Below, in pieces: positions 15,512 through 23,065 of a DNA stretch of 64,000 nt (within the stretch, counting starts at the first letter, position 1; the number at the start of each line of letters is the position of its first letter). The stretch lies in contig JBDQQY010000033.1 of the NCBI GenBank assembly GCA_039889035.1, positions 1-64,000 of the forward strand, read 5' to 3'. This DNA is from Plantactinospora sp039889035 (GTDB lineage Bacteria > Actinomycetota > Actinomycetes > Mycobacteriales > Micromonosporaceae). The position numbers were made by a program, and so were the translations under genes. The notes under the pieces were generated by a model that saw only the letters and a list, made by a program, of their open reading frames with translations, was not told the DNA's origin and made no database searches.

Positions 15512-18046
15512 ATGCCAGACGGTGTGGCCGAAATCCCTCCGGCGACAGGCCCCGAACCCGGGCCGGACCGGCCGGCGGAAACGCCCGCCCGTCACCCGGG
15601 GCGGCCGGCGGAAACGCCCACCCGCGATTCGGCGCGGTCGGCGGAAACGCCTGCCCGCGATTCGGCGCGGTCGGCGGGAACGCCCGTCCGCGATTCGGGG
15701 CGGTCGGCGGAGACGCCCGTCCGGACCGGGCGGGACGAACCCCCCGCCCTGGCCACCCCGGACGTCGCCACCGCCGTGACCTATGACGACGAGGAGCGGC
15801 CGGCCCGGCAACTCAGCGGCCCGGTCGAGGCCGGGGTGGCGGTGGTCGCCTTCGCCGTCGCGCTGCTGGTGCTCTGGCAGGTGTTCCGGCCACTGTCCCA
15901 GGGCAGCCAGTTCTATCTGATCGTCTTCCTGACCGGCGTACTGCCACTGGTCTTCCTCGGGTACCGGTCGGGGCTGCGGCTGCCGGACGGGCTGGCGAGC
16001 CGGCTGCCAGCGGTCGGGCCGCGCCGCGTACCCGATCCGGATGCTCCGGCCCCGGCGCGCCGGGACCTGCCGACGGTGCCGGACTGGCTGCTGGCCGGGC
16101 TGGCCCTGCTCGTCTGCCTCTATCCGGTGCTGCCGGTCGCGATCGGCGACGCCGGCGGCGGCTACGACGCCTTCCTCGACCGGCAGGGGCTGCTCGCCCC
16201 GGTCGACGTGTTGATGGGCGCGCTGCTGCTGGTACTCCTGATCGAGGCATGCCGGCGCACCACCGGCTGGATCCTGCCGGTGGTCTGCCTGCTCTTCCTC
16301 GGCTACGGCTACTACGGCGGGCTGCTGCCGCAGAGTTGGGCGATCGCGCACGCCGGGCTCGACTTCGGACAGATCGTCGACGCGCTCTACAACTCCGGCA
16401 GCGGCTTCTACGGCACCCCGCTGGACGTCGCCGCCACCTACATCGTGCTGTTCACGATCTACGGTGCGGTGCTCGACCTCTCCGGCGCCGGACGGTTCTT
16501 CGTCGACCTGTCGGTGGCCGCGTTCCGGCGGTCCCGCAGCGCCGCCGGCCGCACCGCCGTCGCCTCCGGATTCCTGCTCGGCACCGTCTCCGGCTCCGGC
16601 ACCGCCACCGCGGTCAGCGTCGGCGCGGTCACCTGGCCGATCCTGCGCCGCGCCGGCTACCCCGCCGAACAGGCCGGCGGCATGCTCGCGGCGGCCGGGG
16701 TCGGCGCGATCCTCTCGCCCCCGACCCTCGGCGCGGCGGCGTTCATCGTCGCCGAATACCTGGAGGTCTCCTACCTGACCGTGCTCGGCTGGGCGGTGAT
16801 CCCGACCCTGCTCTACTACCTCGGCATCCTGCTCGCCGTCGAGATCGACGCCCGCCGGTTCAAGGTACGTCCGGTCGAGGTGGCCGCCGGCTCGGCGTGG
16901 CGGCTGCTGGGCCGGTTCGGCTACCACTTCTCCTCGCTGATCGTCATCGTCGTGCTGCTCGCCGTCGGGATGAGCGCCACCCGGGCGGTCGTCTACGCCA
17001 CCGCGCTGGCGGTGCTGCTCAGCTTCCTCGACCGGCGGAGCTGGCTGACCCCACGCCGGATCTTCACCGCCCTCTCCGCCGGGGTCCGCGGCGTGCTCCC
17101 GGTCGCCGCGGTCTGCGGCGCGGCCGGCATCATCACCGCCACCACCACCAAGACCGGGCTCGGCGCGCAGTTCGCCTCGCTGCTGGTCCGGGGCGCCGAG
17201 GCGCTGACCGACAACCCGACCGTGGTGCTGGCGCTGACCGTGGTCTTCGCCGCGGTGGCGCTCTCGCTGCTCGGGCTGGCCGTACCGGTCACCGCCTCGT
17301 TCATCATCGGCTGGGTGATCATCGGCCCGGCGCTGCTCGCACTCGGCGTACCGGCCCCGGCGGCGGCGATGTTCGTCTTCTACTACTCGGTGCTCTCCGA
17401 GGTCACCCCGCCGACCGCGCTGGCCGCGGTGGGCGCGGCGGCGATCACCGGCGGCCGGACCGTGCCGACCATGTGGCAGGCGCTCAAGTACGCCCTGCCG
17501 GCGTTCCTCGCCCCGATCGCCTTCGTGCTCACCGGGCCGGGGGAGTACCTGCTCGGCCGGGGCTCACCGGTCGAGGTGCTCTGGGCGGGGCTGCTCGGCT
17601 GTCTCGGCGTGGCGGCGCTCGCCGTGGCCACCGGTGGCTGGCTGCTCGGTGTCGGGCCGGCCGGGGCGGTCGAACGGTCCCTCAGCGCCGTCGCCGGCCT
17701 GCTGCTGCTCTATCTGCACCCGGTGTCGATCGCGATCGGCGGCACGCTGGTCGTCGTCGCCGTGCTGGCCGTACTGGCGCGCCGGCGCCGTACCGCCGGG
17801 ACCCGACCGGTGGCCGGGGAGGTGGTGGTCGAGGAGGTCGACCCGGCGGTGCCAGGCCCCCGGGGCGGCGTTGACCGACACGTCGAGGCCGGACCGGACG
17901 GCGCGGACGCACAGCGGTCGGGGCCGGAGAGTACGCCGGTGCCGGCCGACCCGGATTCCCGGGCGGACGACGGTTCCCGGGTGGACGACGACACCGGCCC
18001 GAGGGGCCAGGGAATCGGTTCGAGCGTGGGAGAGGATGCGAAATGA
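15512..18046 (+). CDS. TRAP transporter fused permease (4TM/12TM, TAXI type)
   Basis: An 844-residue inner-membrane protein that fuses the small and large TRAP permease subunits. After a hydrophilic N-terminus of about 100 residues come some 16 or more hydrophobic helices. Diagnostic DctM-like segments are GSGTATAVSVGAVTWPILRR, AEQAGGMLAAAGVGAILSPP, LGLAVPVTASFIIGWVIIGP and YYSVLSEVTPPTALAAVGAA. It imports an organic acid using an ion gradient and the adjacent TAXI binding protein. The N-terminus is built from tandem 11-residue repeats, unusual for the family. A charged tail of about 80 residues follows the last helix. Its TGA overlaps the next start (ATGA). Confidence 0.93.
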   Translation: MPDGVAEIPPATGPEPGPDRPAETPARHPGRPAETPTRDSARSAETPARDSARSAGTPVRDSGRSAETPVRTGRDEPPALATPDVATAVTYDDEERPARQLSGPVEAGVAVVAFAVALLVLWQVFRPLSQGSQFYLIVFLTGVLPLVFLGYRSGLRLPDGLASRLPAVGPRRVPDPDAPAPARRDLPTVPDWLLAGLALLVCLYPVLPVAIGDAGGGYDAFLDRQGLLAPVDVLMGALLLVLLIEACRRTTGWILPVVCLLFLGYGYYGGLLPQSWAIAHAGLDFGQIVDALYNSGSGFYGTPLDVAATYIVLFTIYGAVLDLSGAGRFFVDLSVAAFRRSRSAAGRTAVASGFLLGTVSGSGTATAVSVGAVTWPILRRAGYPAEQAGGMLAAAGVGAILSPPTLGAAAFIVAEYLEVSYLTVLGWAVIPTLLYYLGILLAVEIDARRFKVRPVEVAAGSAWRLLGRFGYHFSSLIVIVVLLAVGMSATRAVVYATALAVLLSFLDRRSWLTPRRIFTALSAGVRGVLPVAAVCGAAGIITATTTKTGLGAQFASLLVRGAEALTDNPTVVLALTVVFAAVALSLLGLAVPVTASFIIGWVIIGPALLALGVPAPAAAMFVFYYSVLSEVTPPTALAAVGAAAITGGRTVPTMWQALKYALPAFLAPIAFVLTGPGEYLLGRGSPVEVLWAGLLGCLGVAALAVATGGWLLGVGPAGAVERSLSAVAGLLLLYLHPVSIAIGGTLVVVAVLAVLARRRRTAGTRPVAGEVVVEEVDPAVPGPRGGVDRHVEAGPDGADAQRSGPESTPVPADPDSRADDGSRVDDDTGPRGQGIGSSVGEDAK
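15573..15725 (+). repeat. In-frame 33-base tandem repeat coding the TRAP N-terminus
   Basis: A unit close to CGGCGGAAACGCC plus a CGATTCGG-containing half repeats about five times with a period of 33-34 bases, keeping the reading frame. Each unit encodes roughly ETPxRDSxRSA. Units two to four are nearly identical while the first is diverged, as expected for recent slippage expansion. Edges are approximate. Confidence 0.8.
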
Positions 18047-19062
18047 GGCGTACGACGAGGATCGTGGCGGCGGTCGCCGCCACCGGTCTGGGGCTGGCCG
18101 GCCTGGCCGGCTGTGGTGGCCGGCAGGACACCGCCACCACCGACGCGGGTGGCGACGTCACCTGTGAGGTGGGTACGGAGACCCGGATCGGGATCGCCAC
18201 CGGCAACGCGACCGGGGTCTACTTCGCGCTCGGCAACGCGTACGCCGAGCAGGTCTCCAATGCGCCGGGCAGCAAGGTCAAGGCCACCGCGGCCGAGACG
18301 GGCGCCTCGGTGCAGAACATCCAGCAACTCGTCGCCGGCACGTACGCGGTGGCGTTCTCGCTGGCCGACACCGCCGCCGACGCGGTGCAGGGCACCGGCA
18401 GTTTCGAGGGGCAGCGGCAGCCGGTGCAGGCGCTGGCCCGGATCCACACGAACTTCACCCAGGTGATCGTCCGCAACGGTGCCGGGATCAACTCCGTGGC
18501 CGACATGCGGGGCAAGCGGGTCTCCACCGGCTCGCCGAAGTCCGGTACCGAGGTGATCGCGAACCGGCTCCTCCAGGCGGCCGGGCTCGACCCGGCCAAG
18601 GACATCCAGGCGCAGCGGCTGGACCTGGCCAAGACCGTCGACGGGGTGAAGGACGGCTCGATCGACGCGCTGTTCTGGTCGGGCGGCCTGCCCACGCCGG
18701 GCATCACCGACCTGCTCACCACGGCCAAGGGCCAGGTCAGTTTCCTGGACATCACCCCGTTGCTGGCCGAGATGAAGAAAATCAACCCGGTGTACGAGGA
18801 GGGTGCGATCCCGGCCGCCACCTACGGCACTCCGGCCGACGTCAAGACCATCGTGGTACCAAACTTCCTGCTGGTGAAGGACGACCTGGACGCGAACCTG
18901 GTCTGCACCCTGACCAAGGCGCTCTTCGAACGGAAGCCGCAACTGGAGCAGGCCAACGCGGCGGCCAAGGAGATCAGCCTGGACACGGCCCGTAAGACCG
19001 ACCCGGTGCCCCTGCACCGCGGCGCCACCCAGGCCCTCGACGACCTCAACGCCGCGAAGTAA
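18043..19062 (+). CDS. TAXI-family TRAP transporter solute-binding lipoprotein
   Basis: A 339-residue exported protein. The N-terminus is a lipoprotein signal (RRTTRIVAAVAATGLGLAG, then LAGC as the lipobox with Cys near residue 24). The mature part starts with the TAXI hallmark RIGIATGNATGVYFALGNAYA and continues with GASVQNIQQLVAGTYAVAFSLAD and GKRVSTGSPKSGTEV. It captures substrate outside the membrane and delivers it to the fused permease. It overlaps the permease gene by four bases, so the two are made together. A strong hairpin follows its stop. Confidence 0.94.
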   Translation: MRRTTRIVAAVAATGLGLAGLAGCGGRQDTATTDAGGDVTCEVGTETRIGIATGNATGVYFALGNAYAEQVSNAPGSKVKATAAETGASVQNIQQLVAGTYAVAFSLADTAADAVQGTGSFEGQRQPVQALARIHTNFTQVIVRNGAGINSVADMRGKRVSTGSPKSGTEVIANRLLQAAGLDPAKDIQAQRLDLAKTVDGVKDGSIDALFWSGGLPTPGITDLLTTAKGQVSFLDITPLLAEMKKINPVYEEGAIPAATYGTPADVKTIVVPNFLLVKDDLDANLVCTLTKALFERKPQLEQANAAAKEISLDTARKTDPVPLHRGATQALDDLNAAK

Positions 19063-19072
19063 CCGACCGACC

Positions 19073-19133
19073 CCGCACCACCGCCCCCTCCTTCATTCCA
19101 GGTTCCTAGGATGGTTTAGGGGTGGTGGTGCGG
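19073..19133 (+). terminator. Hairpin terminator after the TRAP operon
   Basis: CCGCACCACCGCCCC at 19073-19087 pairs with GGGGTGGTGGTGCGG at 19119-19133, a 15-bp stem with one G-T pair and a loop of about 31 bases. It begins 11 bases after the TAXI stop. There is no U tract, as is common in actinomycetes. Confidence 0.7.
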
Positions 19134-19297
19134 CTCGGGTGCAGATGATCAAGGCGTCGACCAGGCTGAAGTCGCCGACGTCGGGGATGGGGGTGGATGT
19201 CCGGGATCTGCTGACCCGCCGACCGGCCCCCGAGTTGGCATCTGTTCGCGGCCTCGGCTAAAGTTCTCATCCGTCACCAGGAAACACCGGATGACAA

Positions 19298-19370
19298 GCG
19301 GACGTAGCGCAGTTGGTAGCGCATCACCTTGCCAAGGTGAGGGTCGCGGGTTCGAGTCCCGTCGTCCGCT
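19298..19370 (+). tRNA. tRNA-Gly (GCC)
   Basis: A 73-base cloverleaf. The acceptor stem GCGGACG pairs with CGTCCGC and the discriminator is T. The anticodon stem-loop CACCTTGCCAAGGTG presents GCC. The T arm is GCGGGTTCGAGTCCCGT. CCA is not encoded. Confidence 0.96.
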
Positions 19371-19402
19371 CGGAGATGCCGCCACATGTCGGGGGCTACC
19401 TC

Positions 19403-19473
19403 GGTGGAGTGGCCGAGAGGCGAGGCAACGGCCTGCAAAGCCGTGTACACGGGTTCAAATCCCGTCTCCACCT
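19403..19473 (+). tRNA. tRNA-Cys (GCA)
   Basis: A 71-base cloverleaf. The acceptor stem GGTGGAG pairs with CTCCACC. The anticodon arm GGCCTGCAAAGCC presents GCA. The T arm reads ACGGGTTCAAATCCCGT. CCA is not encoded. It is 32 bases after tRNA-Gly. Confidence 0.96.
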
Positions 19474-19486
19474 CGGCTACAAGCGA

Positions 19487-19561
19487 GGGCGATTGGCGCA
19501 GTGGGAGCGCGCTTCCTTGACACGGAAGAGGTCACTGGTTCAAACCCAGTATCGCCCACCA
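19487..19561 (+). tRNA. tRNA-Val (GAC), likely attachment site of the adjacent integrase
   Basis: A 75-base gene with an encoded CCA. The acceptor stem GGGCGAT pairs with ATCGCCC. The anticodon arm TTCCTTGACACGGAA presents GAC. The T arm is CTGGTTCAAACCCAG. It is followed within 172 bases by the remnant of a tyrosine integrase, the usual arrangement when a mobile element has inserted at a tRNA 3' end. I found no second copy of the 3' end in this window. Confidence 0.95.
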
Positions 19562-19578
19562 GCTATATAAGCAGGTCG

Positions 19579-19614
19579 AACGGCTCGTTATCGGATCTTC
19601 GGTAACGGGCCGTT
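19579..19614 (+). terminator. Hairpin terminator after the tRNA cluster
   Basis: AACGGCTCGTTATCG at 19579-19593 pairs with CGGTAACGGGCCGTT at 19600-19614, giving a 15-bp stem with two G-T pairs and a six-base loop, then TTCGGG. It begins 18 bases beyond tRNA-Val and fits termination of the tRNA transcript. Confidence 0.75.
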
Positions 19615-19635
19615 TCGGGTCCTGGCCCTTACGTG

Positions 19636-19664
19636 GGGAGCATCCTGGGAGCGGACCTGCTCCC
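19636..19664. repeat. GGGAGC/GCTCCC box array beside the integrase
   Basis: GGGAGC at 19636 and 19647 (11 bases apart) is followed by the reverse complement GCTCCC at 19659. The same arrangement in the opposite orientation occurs at 47703-47733. Position between tRNA-Val and the integrase C-terminus suggests arm-type integrase binding sites. That function is inferred from position alone. Confidence 0.45.
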
Positions 19665-19732
19665 CGGCGGTGACCACTTCCGTTAACCGATTGTCCGCTC
19701 CACGGCTGCGCACTTTCTAGTCGGAAATGTTG

Positions 19733-20520
19733 TCACGCGCCGTCGGGTCGGGTTCGGGGAGCGTGTTGCTCCCAGCGGGCCTGTAGCCCGTCGACGAGGC
19801 GTTGCTCGACGATCTCGCTGACATGGCTGTAGATCCCTCGGACGCCGGGTAGGCGGTGGCCCAATCGCTTGGCTTGGGCGACCTCTGGCACGCCGTCTTC
19901 GATCAGCCACGTCTTGTGGCTGTGGCGTAGGTCGTGGAAGTGCAGGCCGCGCAGGATTGCGGGGATGCCGTTGGCGGGGTCGCCGTCGGTGGCGGGTCGC
20001 CAGTGGCGGCGGTGGAAGCTGGAGCGGCGGTGTAGGCCGCCGTCGCGGCCGGTGAAGACGTGGTCGTGGTCGTGGCTGTCGAGGTGGGCGCGGAGCAGCG
20101 CGATGAGGAACGGTGGTAGCAGGATGTCCCGGACGGCCGCTGGGGTCTTCGGCGGGCCGAGTGTCAGGTGGCCGCCGACCTCGTGCAGGTTGCCTTCGTC
20201 GGGGTCGATGAGGATGCGGCCGTCGTCGAGTTTGCAGTTGGGTCTGCGTAGTCCGGCCAGCTCGCCCCATCGCATGCCGGTGTAGGCGGCGGTGATGATC
20301 AGCGCCTGGTTCGCGATGGTGACCCGTTCGGCGATCTCGTTGACCTGTGCGGCGGTTGCCCAGGGCCGTTCCGGGCGGTGCGCGGAGGTGTTACGCAGTC
20401 GTCGGCACGGGTTCGTCGGGATGCGTCGTTCCTCGACGGCCTCGCCGAGGATCATGGACAGCAGGCTGAGGATGCTCGCTACCGTGGAGTCTGCCCGGCT
20501 GCGGTTGAGGTCTTTGACCC
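19733..20520 (-). pseudogene. Tyrosine recombinase (integrase), 5' end lost at an IS
   Basis: About 262 residues of the core and catalytic domain of a phage/ICE-type tyrosine recombinase survive. All catalytic signatures are visible: the first arginine in TGMRWGELAGLR, the HxxR in LHFHDLRHSHKTWL, LGHRLPGVRG, and the tyrosine in GIYSHVSEIVEQ. The arm-binding N-terminal domain is missing because the frame enters the left end of the insertion sequence at 20521. On the far side of that IS lies a different gene, so a deletion has removed the rest. It cannot be a normal full-length integrase. Its site beside tRNA-Val shows what once inserted here. Confidence 0.85.
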
Positions 20521-21707
20521 TGTACCGTGCCAAAACTCGTTTCACGGCGGTGACCTGGTGTTTTAGAGAACGGTTCAGGCTGCTCGGTGGTATTCGTTGA
20601 TTACTCCGTCGAGTCGTCGTCGGCGCCGTACGGGCTTGTCCAAGGGGATGATGACGGCCGGGTCGTGGTTGGGTGGGCGCTGCTGTCGTCCTTGGTGGGG
20701 CCGGTGGTTGTTGAAGTGGTCGACGTACTCGCCGATCACGGCCTGCGCGTGCCGCTCGTTGTAGATCAACATGCGGTCGGTGCATTCTTCCCGGAGGCTG
20801 CGGCCCCAGCGTTCGATGAAGCAGTTGGCCCGTGGGGTGCGGGGCGGGGTCTTGACTACTGTGATGCCCTCGGCGGCGAACACCGCGTCGAAGGCGGCAG
20901 TGTACTTGGCGTCGCGGTCGCGGATCAGGAACCGGAACCGGTTCGCATGCTCGCCCAGGTCCATGAGGAGGTTACGGGCCTGCTGGGTCACCCATTGCCC
21001 GGTGGGATGGGCGGTGATGCCGAGGAGGTGGACCCGTCGGGTGGTTACTTCCATAACCATCAGCGCGTACAGGCGCCGCAGCAGGACGGTGTCGAGGTGG
21101 AAGAAGTCGATTGCCAGCAGCCCTCTGGCCTGGTTGCGCAGGAAGGTCCGCCAGTTGGTGTCTGTTGGCGGGGCGGCGGGCCGACACGCTGGCGGGCTAG
21201 GATTCGTCGGATCGTGCCGGCCCCGATACGGTGACCGAGCCGCTGTAGTTCGCCCTGGATCCGGCGGTGTCCCCAGCGGGGGTTCTCGCGGGCCAGATGC
21301 AGCACCAGGTCCCGGATGTCGTCGCTGAACGGTGGTCGGCCGGGCTTGTTTGGGTAGGTCCAGCGGTGTCGCACCAGCCGACGGTGCCAGTTCAGCAACG
21401 TGGTCGGGGTGACGACCCGGTGGGCCTGTAGGCGGCGGGCAGCAGGCGGGCGAGGGCGGACAGGATCGCCCGGTCCGGCCAGGACAGCCGCGGCCGGCCG
21501 TGAATGTGGCGGCGTAGCACCGCTGTCTCGTGCCGTAGCGCGAGGACCTCGACCAGCAACGCTCTGTCGCTGCGGATCAGCAACCCCAGACCGCTGAACA
21601 GGTGGATCATTCCCAGGTACAGCAACCGCACGGCCATACCGGCGATCATCAGACCGAGCCAAGAGCTCCCAGCTCACAGCCTGTGCGACAGGTTTTGGCA
21701 CGGTACA
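20521..21707 (-). mobile_element. Insertion sequence, 1187 bp, rve-type transposase, 19-bp inverted repeats
   Basis: The left end CCCTGTACCGTGCCAAAAC (20518-20536) is the exact reverse complement of 21692-21710. Related elements suggest the true ends are TG and CA, giving 20521-21707. No matching target duplication flanks it (left GACCC, right GGGCG), consistent with a deletion next to the element. It carries one frameshifted transposase gene. Two relatives lie at 56527-57708 and, as a fragment, 47885-48023. Confidence 0.85.
20575..21649 (-). pseudogene. Integrase-core (rve, IS3-like) transposase, two frameshifts
   Basis: The coding sequence runs from ATG 21649 to 20575 through three frames. 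The first part has LALRHETAVLRRHIHGRPRL; a frameshift near 21420 leads to VVTPTTLLNWHRRLVRHRW and HRRIQGELQRLGHR; a second near 21165 leads to MVMEVTTRRVHLLGITAHP and RANCFIERWGRSLREECTDR, which carries the last acidic residue of the DDE triad, and the end is GVINEYHRAA. The intact element at 36002 shows what the full protein should look like (355 residues). Not active as written. Confidence 0.85.
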
Positions 21708-21897
21708 GGGCGAACAGGTGGCGGCGGTATGGTGGCGATGTCTGCAGGATGATGCCGTGGAAGATGTCCTCGTCTTCGTTGTCGAGCACGTGCTCGACAA
21801 CGCCGACCCGGCCCCCGTCCCGGTCATAGACAGCCGTGCCGACCGGGAGCGCGAGGTAGGAGATCTTCGCTCCGAGTTGCGTCAGGACCTCTCGCAT
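21708..21897 (-). pseudogene. PRC-barrel-like protein, 3' end removed by the IS
   Basis: About 63 residues remain, starting MREVLTQLGAKISYLALPVG and continuing VYDRDGGRVGVVEHVLDNE and DIFHGIILQT, a pattern of PRC-barrel-type small domains. After HLFALY the frame runs into the IS terminal repeat. The start (ATG 21897, or GTG 21900) overlaps the stop of the DUF2267 gene upstream, so it was the last gene of that operon. DUF2267 and PRC-barrel proteins often occur together in actinobacterial stress clusters; the specific role is unknown. Confidence 0.6.
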
Positions 21898-22289
21898 CAC
21901 GTCCCGACTCGCCCGCTTACCGGCTGAAGCAGCTGCCGGATGTCCCGTGGCAGCTCGGACACCAGGTCCTGAAGTTCTTCGCCGGGCACCGCATCCCGCA
22001 GGGTCGTCAGGACCGCGCGGGCACCGTCAGCCGCCCGCTGATCATCCACTCCCGCGCGCGCCCGTACCTCGTGCAGGAACTCCGCGAGGTCGAGCCGTTC
22101 GGCGAACTCGTCCTCCGTGTGCAGGTACCCGCGGAGTTCCTCGGGAAGCTGGGCGGCCAGGTCACGGGCCTGACCTCCGCTGATCCGTTCCGCCAACGTC
22201 TGAAGGGTGCCCCGCGTGAGGTTCACCGCCTCCGTCGGTGGCAGTCCCGCACGCTTCGCCACCGTTTCGAGAAACTGCATGTAGTTCAC
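21897..22289 (-). CDS. DUF2267 domain protein
   Basis: A 130-residue all-helical protein. It contains the family pattern FLETVAKRAGLPPTEA, then TLQTLAERISGGQARDLAAQ and LPEELRGYL, followed by a second similar half with ARAVLTTLRDAVPGEELQDL. The GTG at 22289 is preceded by GAAGGAGG, making it the better start than ATG 22280. It overlaps both neighbours. DUF2267 proteins have no established biochemical role; they are frequent near stress-response and gas-vesicle-like genes. Confidence 0.85.
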   Translation of the reverse strand: MNYMQFLETVAKRAGLPPTEAVNLTRGTLQTLAERISGGQARDLAAQLPEELRGYLHTEDEFAERLDLAEFLHEVRARAGVDDQRAADGARAVLTTLRDAVPGEELQDLVSELPRDIRQLLQPVSGRVGT

Positions 22290-22462
22290 CGCGGGCCCTC
22301 CTTCCGGATCGCGGGGGGTGCGTCGCGGCGACCGGCGTCCGCCTCGCCGGCGCTGAGCCGTTCGGCCAGCGTCCGCAGGGTGGCACGGGTGAGGGCCTCG
22401 GCCGGTGACTGCGGGACGCCGGAGTGCGTCGCGACCGAGTTGACGAACTCGGAACCATTCAT
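22286..22462 (-). CDS. Half-size DUF2267-like protein (58 residues)
   Basis: ATG 22462 to TGA 22286 encodes MNGSEFVNSVATHSGVPQSP followed by ALTRATLRTLAERLSAGEA, clearly the first helical repeat of DUF2267. It then ends in a basic tail (RRDAPPAIRKEGPR) where the paralogues continue for 75 more residues. CGGAGGAGC lies just before the start, and its TGA overlaps the GTG of the next gene (GTGA), which supports real translation. It may be a truncated duplicate kept for coupling, or a decaying copy. Confidence 0.65.
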   Translation of the reverse strand: MNGSEFVNSVATHSGVPQSPAEALTRATLRTLAERLSAGEADAGRRDAPPAIRKEGPR

Positions 22463-22545
22463 CTCGTGCTCCTCCGTTCGGGCGGTCAGCGCTGGTTGCC
22501 CGGAACCTGCCCGGCAGACGCTGCCTCTGGCGCCGCCGGCAGCGG

Positions 22546-22950
22546 CTAACCTCGGCTGCGTTGCGCGTCGAAGGGCGCGGTCGGGACGGCGACCTCATAG
22601 AGTTCTGCCGGGAGTTGACCGATCACATCGTCGTACTCGCCCGGTGTGACCGTCTCTCGAAGGGTGTCGAAGACCGCTCGTACGCCGGCCTTCGCCAGCG
22701 TCGCATCCACCGCCGCGCGTCCGCTCACCCGGCTCAGGAACACGTCGAGCCCGAATCGCTCGGCGGCCTCGCTGGGCGCGGACGCATAGGGCCGGATGCC
22801 CTCGGGAAGCTGACTGGCAAGGTCGCGCGCCTCGCCGCCGTCGATCCGTTCCGCCAAGGTGGTGAGCGTCGCCGCGGTGAGTTCGATCGCCTGCTCTGGA
22901 GACGCCCCTGAGCGCTGCGCCACAGAGCCGATGAAGTCGCTGGTGTCCAT
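22546..22950 (-). CDS. DUF2267 domain protein
   Basis: A 134-residue protein aligned along its whole length with the gene at 21897. It has FIGSVAQRSGASPEQAIELT, TLTTLAERIDGGEARDLASQ and LPEGIRPYA, and the second half has GVRAVFDTLRETVTPGEYDD. The ATG at 22950 is preceded by AGGAAGG, and upstream extension is not conserved. It is the first of three tandem DUF2267 genes, about 83 bases before the next start. A duplication history is evident. The biochemical role is unknown. Confidence 0.85.
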   Translation of the reverse strand: MDTSDFIGSVAQRSGASPEQAIELTAATLTTLAERIDGGEARDLASQLPEGIRPYASAPSEAAERFGLDVFLSRVSGRAAVDATLAKAGVRAVFDTLRETVTPGEYDDVIGQLPAELYEVAVPTAPFDAQRSRG

Positions 22951-23065
22951 CCTCGGGGCCTTCCTGCTACCTGGGTAGCGGTGTCTACCCGAGCACCGCG
23001 GTGCCAAACGGCCGTGCCCAGCCCATACTGGCACGTTCCGGCGTTGTCAGAGCTCACCGTCGTAG

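Noticed and set aside
15403..15786. Alternative Arg/Pro-rich frame over the 33-base repeats
   Set aside because: It is a shadow of the TRAP permease N-terminus with no domain and no ribosome site.
19733..20785. A single 350-residue integrase frame running through 20521
   Set aside because: The part beyond 20520 lies inside the IS terminal repeat and transposase shadow; the integrase homology stops there.
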